Below the pieces are notes generated by a model that was not told the origin of the DNA, did no database searches, and worked only from the letters and a program-made list of their open reading frames with translations. The translations under genes and the position numbers were made by a program. A DNA stretch of 64,000 nucleotides from Hymenobacter cyanobacteriorum (GTDB lineage: Bacteria > Bacteroidota > Bacteroidia > Cytophagales > Hymenobacteraceae): positions 124,001 through 188,000 of the forward strand of contig NZ_JALBGC010000007.1 in the NCBI RefSeq assembly GCF_022631375.1, in the 5' to 3' direction. This document shows, one piece after another, positions 60,333 through 64,000 of this stretch (its first letter is position 1; each line of letters begins with the position of its first letter).

Positions 60333-61010
60333 CTACTTTTCTGGAATAGGTACAAACGCGGCAGCTTTGCCGAATTGCTTCTCGAAGTAGGCGCAACTGG
60401 GAGCCAACGGGCAAATACTGCACTTCGGTGAGCGCGCCACGCAGATGTAGCGGCCGTGCAGAATCAGCCAGTGGTGAGCTTTATTGACGTATTCCTCGGG
60501 AATGTATCGCACCAGCGCCTTCTCCACGGCCAGCGGCGTAGTGGCCGTTTTCGGCACCAGCCCGAGCCGGTGCGATACTCGAAAAACGTGCGTGTCCACC
60601 GCCATCGCAGGCTGGTTGTAGATGACGGAAGCTACCACGTTGGCCGTTTTGCGGCCCACGCCGGGCAGACGCTGCAGCTCGTCAATCTGGCTCGGGACTT
60701 CGCCGCCAAAATCATCGGTGAGCATGCGGCCCAGGCCGGCGAGGTGTTTGGCCTTGTTGTTCGGGTATGAAACGCTGCGGATGAAGGGGAAGATGTCATC
60801 GGCCGTAGCCGCGCCGAGGTGGGCGGCAGTGGGAAACTCGGCCAGCAGCGCGGGCATCACCAGGTTCACGCGCTTGTCGGTGCACTGCGCACTGAGCACG
60901 ACGGCCACAATCAGCTCGTAGGGGTTGCCGTAAGCCAGCTCGGTTTTGGGCTCGGGGAAGTTGGTGGTGAAATAGTCGAGGAAGTATTGGAACCGGGCGG
61001 CGCGAGTCAT
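60333..61010 (-). CDS. nth: endonuclease III
   Basis: A base-excision repair glycosylase/AP lyase for oxidised pyrimidines. At 225 residues it shows ELIVAVVLSAQCTDKRVN, the helix-hairpin-helix LQRLPGVGRKTANVVAS with catalytic Lys near 127, AVDTHVFRVSHRLGL with catalytic Asp near 144, and the 4Fe-4S loop CVARSPKCSICPLAPSC near 194-210. ATG 61010 is chosen because the longer reading passes through the promoter and a repeat. Confidence 0.95.
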   Translation of the reverse strand: MTRAARFQYFLDYFTTNFPEPKTELAYGNPYELIVAVVLSAQCTDKRVNLVMPALLAEFPTAAHLGAATADDIFPFIRSVSYPNNKAKHLAGLGRMLTDDFGGEVPSQIDELQRLPGVGRKTANVVASVIYNQPAMAVDTHVFRVSHRLGLVPKTATTPLAVEKALVRYIPEEYVNKAHHWLILHGRYICVARSPKCSICPLAPSCAYFEKQFGKAAAFVPIPEK

Positions 61011-61033
61011 GCGGTGGGGGAGTGGGCGGAGCG

Positions 61034-61062
61034 CAAAAGTAGGTGCATCGTAACCGCTCAAA
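61034..61062 (-). promoter_or_regulatory. promoter candidate of nth
   Basis: On the minus strand, TACTTTTG (61034-61041) with TTTG 17 bases upstream (61059-61062). The spacing is slightly short. It touches the inverted repeat at 61067. Confidence 0.5.
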
Positions 61063-61066
61063 GAAA

Positions 61067-61162
61067 GCACGTCATGCTGAACGCAGTGAAGCATCTTGAC
61101 CGCAATAGTAATTTGATTTACTACTGCGGTCAAGATGCTTCACTGCGTTCAGCATGACGTGC
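61067..61162. repeat. near-perfect 45-bp hairpin (GTCATGCTGAACGCAG family)
   Basis: Arms 61067-61111 and 61118-61162 match at 44 of 45 positions, 38 of them consecutive, with a 6-base loop. Words include GTCATGCTGAACGCAGTGAA and GCATCTTGACCGC. It lies between the sigma-linked small gene and nth. Confidence 0.96.
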
Positions 61163-61230
61163 TGCTCTGCAACCAAATTACGCCCGCCAGCGCGGGGTGT
61201 GCAACGGCCGCCACAAAAAATCGAAGGGGC

Positions 61231-61461
61231 TCAGGACTTGCTTAAAAAGGTGCGCGAGTAGCGCAAAATGGCCTCGGAGGTTTCGGGCCGCGGGTTCCGA
61301 CGTACGCCGTCGAGCGCCCGCTGGGCCAAAAGGAGGTCGGCGCAGCTGGCGGCCAAGTCCGGGTCGTGCTGCAATGCCTCCTCTACCTCGCGCTGCCTTT
61401 CAACCGGCAATTCGTTGTATACATACTGGAGCAGGGTCGAATACGGTAAAGTTTGAATCAT
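61231..61461 (-). CDS. small acidic-helical protein downstream of the sigma factor
   Basis: A 76-residue soluble protein: MIQTLPYSTLLQYVYNELPV, then a helical middle (QREVEEALQHDPDLAASCAD). It recalls the N-terminal part of anti-sigma factors (elements such as YVYNELPVERQREVEEAL) but has no zinc-binding His/Cys set and no membrane segment. It overlaps the end of the sigma gene by 62 bases in another frame, implying translational coupling. Confidence 0.7.
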   Translation of the reverse strand: MIQTLPYSTLLQYVYNELPVERQREVEEALQHDPDLAASCADLLLAQRALDGVRRNPRPETSEAILRYSRTFLSKS

Positions 61462-62038
61462 AATGATGCAGGGAATTTGCGGTCATCTTCTTCCGCAGGT
61501 TAATCAGCGCGTAGCGCATGCGGCCCAGGGCCGTGTTGATGCTCACGCCGGTCGCGTCGGCAATTTCCTGGAAGCTCATGTCGCCGTAATGGCGCATCAG
61601 CAGCACCTCCTTTTGGGCGGCGGGCAATTCCTGGATTAACGCGCGCAGGCGTACATGGGTTTCTTCGCGGGCCAGCACGTCGTCCGGGCCGTCGTCGGCA
61701 ATGGTGAGGGTGTTGGCCAGCCGGTCGTTGTCGGACAAGCTCACGTGCGGCGTGCGCTTGTTGCGGCGGAACGAATCGATGGCCATGTTGTGGGCGATGC
61801 GGCAAATCCAGGGGGCAAACTTGCCCTCTTCGTTGTAGCGCCCGCTTTTCATGGTGTGGATGGCCTTGATGAAGGTGTCCTGCAACAGGTCCTCGGCCAC
61901 TTCCTCATCGCGCACGATGAGCAGAATGGTCGTGAACACACGGCTGCGATGGCGCTCCAGCAGGAGGGCGAAAGCAGATTCCTGGCCGGCCAGGTAGAGC
62001 GAAATGAGCGCGGAATCGCTCGGTTGCAAGAGGTCCAT
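61400..62038 (-). CDS. RNA polymerase sigma factor, ECF-like
   Basis: A 212-residue sigma-70 family factor with region 2 (ESAFALLLERHRSRVFTTIL, then DLLQDTFIKAIHTMKSGRY near 50-68 and IAHNMAIDSFRRNKR near 82) and region 4 (MSFQEIADATGVSINTALGR near 154-173). No region 1.1 or 3 is present, hence ECF type. The C-terminal tail of about 30 residues after region 4 is encoded in the overlap with the small downstream ORF. Its promoter is at 62150. Confidence 0.9.
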   Translation of the reverse strand: MDLLQPSDSALISLYLAGQESAFALLLERHRSRVFTTILLIVRDEEVAEDLLQDTFIKAIHTMKSGRYNEEGKFAPWICRIAHNMAIDSFRRNKRTPHVSLSDNDRLANTLTIADDGPDDVLAREETHVRLRALIQELPAAQKEVLLMRHYGDMSFQEIADATGVSINTALGRMRYALINLRKKMTANSLHHYDSNFTVFDPAPVCIQRIAG

Positions 62039-62334
62039 AAAGGGCTACGGTGAGAAGGGAACGTAGAGCTTTAGGCCATAGTATGCAGTTACCGGTAAAT
62101 TTTTGGGGAGGCCCGCGGGGACTTGACTGTCAGGCCGCTGGAATCTTTCCAAATGTAGAGAAATGCCGCGCACTTTCGCAATACCCATTGCCGAAAAAAT
62201 GACAAAATATTTTAGCCAATTGCAAGCAACCTTCCTCAAAACTTCATCTAGGCCATTTTTTTGGTTTTGGCCGTAGGCAAATCGACGAAAAAAAGTTTCT
62301 GATTGGCGAAAAAGATTTCGGCCAATTGCCCGTT
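62039..62334. other. leader/intergenic region between the sigma gene and the STAS-like gene
   Basis: The 296-base AT-richer spacer contains the sigma promoter. The open frame of 101 codons on the minus strand shows no protein-like character. No repeat was found. Confidence 0.5.
62150..62181 (-). promoter_or_regulatory. promoter of the ECF-like sigma gene
   Basis: On the minus strand, TTG (62179-62181), 21 bases, TACATTTG (62150-62157). The leader to the ATG is about 105 bases. Confidence 0.6.
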
Positions 62335-62739
62335 TCATTCGGCCAGCCATTGATAAGCCGCCGCTTCGTCGGTGAAAAGCGCGGTGAGGTAGCCTTGCTC
62401 AATCCGCGATTTGGCGCTGATGGTGGCTACCGAGCTATCGGAGGCCTGCTGCTGCGCGCGTAGCGGAGATGCCAGGAAGGCAATGCGCACGGGCGCAGGG
62501 TAGCGGCCCACCAGCCGCGGGAAAAAGTCGTGGTTCATCCAGTAGGTGAGGGCGGGCGTGGCCAGCTCTTCGCGGCGGCGCAGGTCGAGCAGCCAGCGCC
62601 AGCAGCCCAGCGCATCGGCGGCGGCGAGGATGGCGAAATAGCCGTCGTGTAGTTCCGTTTCGCTGATTTCGCGCTGCCAGCGGGCTACCACGGCCGGCAG
62701 GTCGGGGCGGGGCGTGATGTCGAGGCCGAAGTCGGGCAT
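62335..62739 (-). CDS. conserved hypothetical protein, possible SpoIIAA/STAS-like fold
   Basis: A 134-residue soluble protein without a recognised name. The alternating strand-helix pattern (GYFAILAAADALGCWRWLLD, then APVRIAFLASPL and FTDEAAAYQWLAE) is like the STAS-like group seen as short orphan proteins in Bacteroidota, but this is tentative. ATG 62739 is chosen; an upstream start overlaps the region of the opposite promoter. Confidence 0.6.
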   Translation of the reverse strand: MPDFGLDITPRPDLPAVVARWQREISETELHDGYFAILAAADALGCWRWLLDLRRREELATPALTYWMNHDFFPRLVGRYPAPVRIAFLASPLRAQQQASDSSVATISAKSRIEQGYLTALFTDEAAAYQWLAE

Positions 62740-62767
62740 GGGCGGATGAATGAGCGAGGGGAACTGT

Positions 62768-62775
62768 GCAAGATA
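62768..62775 (-). promoter_or_regulatory. variant -7 box TATCTTGC
   Basis: A TAnnTTGC variant on the minus strand, 28 bases before the ATG of the STAS-like gene. Confidence 0.3.
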
Positions 62776-62818
62776 GCCGAAACGCCCGCGCAATACCAGG
62801 CTGCGCCGGGGCCGGGCC

Positions 62819-62826
62819 TACCTTTG
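62819..62826 (+). promoter_or_regulatory. -7 box TACCTTTG of the MFS gene
   Basis: A TAnnTTTG match 34 bases before the ATG at 62861. No clear TTG at -33. Confidence 0.5.
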
Positions 62827-62860
62827 CCAGCGGCCGCCGTATGAGGGGGCTTTGCTGCCT

Positions 62861-64000
62861 ATGTTGCCATCCGCTGATTCGGCCCCGGCCCACGACCCTT
62901 ACGCGGCGCTGCGCGTGCCCGATTTTCGCCGGCTGGTGTCGGCCCGCACGCTGCTTACGGTGGCCACGCGGGTGCAGGGCCTGGTGGTGAGCTGGCAGAT
63001 TTACCACCTCACCAACAACCCGCTGGCGCTGGGTTTGATTGGCTTGTCGGAAGCCGTGCCGAGCATTGTAGTGTCGCTGTACGCGGGCTACGTAGCCGAT
63101 TCGGTGCGGCGCAAGAACATTGTGGTGGTGGCGCTGGCGGTGCTGCTGCTGTGCGCGGTGGCGCTGGCGGTGCTGGCCAGCCCTTATGGCATTGGCCTGC
63201 TGGCCAAGGATGCGCTCTACACGCTGCCGCTGTACGCGGTGATTTTTGTGAGCGGTATTGCACGGGGCTTTATGGGGCCGGCGCTGTTCTCGTTTATGCC
63301 GCAGCTGCTGCCCGACCGTGCGCTGCTGCCCAACGCCATTACCTGGAACAGCACGACGTACCAGGCGTCGTCGGTGCTGGGGCCGGCCATTGGCGGCTAC
63401 CTGATTGCCGCGCTGGGCGTGGCCAACTCCTACATTGTGAGCACGACGCTGCTGGCGCTGGCGCTGGTGCAGTTTGCCCGCATCGCGGGCCGGGCGCTGC
63501 CGCCAATGGAGGGCGAAAAGCTAAGCCTGAAAGACAGCGTGCTGAGCGGGCTGCGCTTCATTTTCAGCAACCAGCTGGTGCTGGCGGCGCTGTCGCTGGA
63601 TATGTTCGCGGTGCTGTTTGGCGGGGCGGTAGCGCTGCTGCCGGTATTCGCGTCGGATATTCTGAAAGTTGGCGCTACCGGCTTCGGGCAACTGGAAGCG
63701 GCCCCGGCCATTGGCTCGGTGCTGATGGCGGTTTTCCTCACCTACTTCCCGCTGAAGCGCCGGGCCGGGCGCAAGCTGTTGTGGGCCGTGGCGGGCTTCG
63801 GACTGGCCACCATTGGCTTCGCGCTGTCGAAAAACTTCTTCCTGTCGCTGTTCCTGCTGTTCCTGACGGGCGTGTTCGATTCGGTGTCGGTGATTGTGCG
63901 CTCGACGCTGATTCACATCTACACGCCGGAGTATATGAAGGGACGGGTGTCGGCGGTAAATAACATCTTCATCGGTTCGAGCAACGAGATTGGGGCTTTT
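62861..64000 (+). CDS. MFS transporter (enterobactin-exporter-like), 3' end cut by window
   Basis: The first 380 residues of a major facilitator permease: DPYAALRVPDFRRLVSARTL, then helices starting VQGLVVSWQIYHLTNNPLAL near 40, the conserved cytoplasmic loop GYVADSVRRKN near 75-85, and SGIARGFMGPALFSFMPQLL near 135. It is of the MFS_3/EntS-like group, often exporters of siderophores or drugs. The substrate is unknown. No stop is reached before base 64000. Translation from a second ATG 20 bases upstream is out of frame. Confidence 0.85.
   Translation, partial: MLPSADSAPAHDPYAALRVPDFRRLVSARTLLTVATRVQGLVVSWQIYHLTNNPLALGLIGLSEAVPSIVVSLYAGYVADSVRRKNIVVVALAVLLLCAVALAVLASPYGIGLLAKDALYTLPLYAVIFVSGIARGFMGPALFSFMPQLLPDRALLPNAITWNSTTYQASSVLGPAIGGYLIAALGVANSYIVSTTLLALALVQFARIAGRALPPMEGEKLSLKDSVLSGLRFIFSNQLVLAALSLDMFAVLFGGAVALLPVFASDILKVGATGFGQLEAAPAIGSVLMAVFLTYFPLKRRAGRKLLWAVAGFGLATIGFALSKNFFLSLFLLFLTGVFDSVSVIVRSTLIHIYTPEYMKGRVSAVNNIFIGSSNEIGAF

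Noticed and set aside
2370..61162. Clusters of short repeats considered as CRISPR
   Set aside because: No direct repeats of 23-47 bases with unique spacers; elements are single inverted repeats scattered between genes, and no cas genes are present.
62045..62350. 101-codon minus-strand frame in the sigma leader
   Set aside because: It overlaps the sigma promoter and shows no conserved-looking or protein-like sequence.
1..64000. tRNA, rRNA and classical riboswitches
   Set aside because: No T-loop or rRNA core sequences and no recognised riboswitch cores were seen on either strand; a covariance-model scan could still reveal one.

Overview
The window is a GC-rich chromosomal segment of a Bacteroidota bacterium, most likely a Hymenobacter-like member of the Cytophagales. 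This rests on gliding/T9SS lipoproteins (GldB, GldD), a T9SS C-terminal sorting domain, DUF6089 outer-membrane barrels, a BamA-OmpH-OmpH-UppS-NadK cluster, an ExbB-ExbD-ExbD-TonB operon, no visible Shine-Dalgarno sequences, and many promoter candidates of the Bacteroidota type (TTG, 19-21 nt, TAnnTTTG). No rRNA, tRNA, CRISPR array, insertion sequence or prophage was recognised. Almost all genes are housekeeping.

Layout. 1-4.6 kb: MnmH (cut by the window edge), PdxJ, a YqeY protein, CvpA, PabA and an alpha/beta hydrolase. 4.7-15.6 kb: envelope cluster (CBS protein, BamA-like OMP, NadK, two DUF6089 barrels, UppS, BamA, two Skp/OmpH chaperones, RluD-type pseudouridine synthase). 15.7-22.1 kb, minus strand: ExbB, two ExbD, TonB, then a small membrane protein, a PstS-like lipoprotein and a TPR protein. 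22.3-30.7 kb: MazG and GlmM (divergent), cysteine desulfurase, DUF389 protein, small proteins, a T9SS cargo, ferrochelatase. 30.9-37 kb: Era, Der, a helical lipoprotein, then a minus-strand group (degenerate arginase-fold protein, cytochrome b5-like protein, MurQ, unknown). 37.1-46.7 kb: fatty-acid beta-oxidation locus (acyl-CoA ligase, MarR regulator, HAD/ECH fusion, membrane-spanning PD-(D/E)XK-like protein, thiolase, YggL, acyl-CoA dehydrogenase). 46.8-57.1 kb: RecG, GldD, SSB, MutY, HU, TPR protein, a 29-residue mS38/COX24-like ribosomal protein, RNase G. 57.2-64 kb: porin-like protein, GldB, glycosyltransferase, Nth, an ECF-like sigma factor with an overlapping small ORF, an unknown and an MFS exporter cut by the window edge.

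The most unusual feature is in the intergenic DNA. At least four unrelated sequence families of long inverted repeats fill spacers, mostly between co-directional genes. Arms often start at, or contain, the stop codon of the upstream gene and end a few bases before the next start. One arm is translated as the N-terminus of the cytochrome b5-like protein. Several arms are heptamer tandem repeats. Two further points stand out: a shared palindrome (consensus TGTTAGGCNNGCCTAACA) upstream of marR and twice upstream of the acyl-CoA dehydrogenase, which suggests a local fatty-acid regulon, and a nuclease-like protein whose fold appears interrupted by a transmembrane hairpin.
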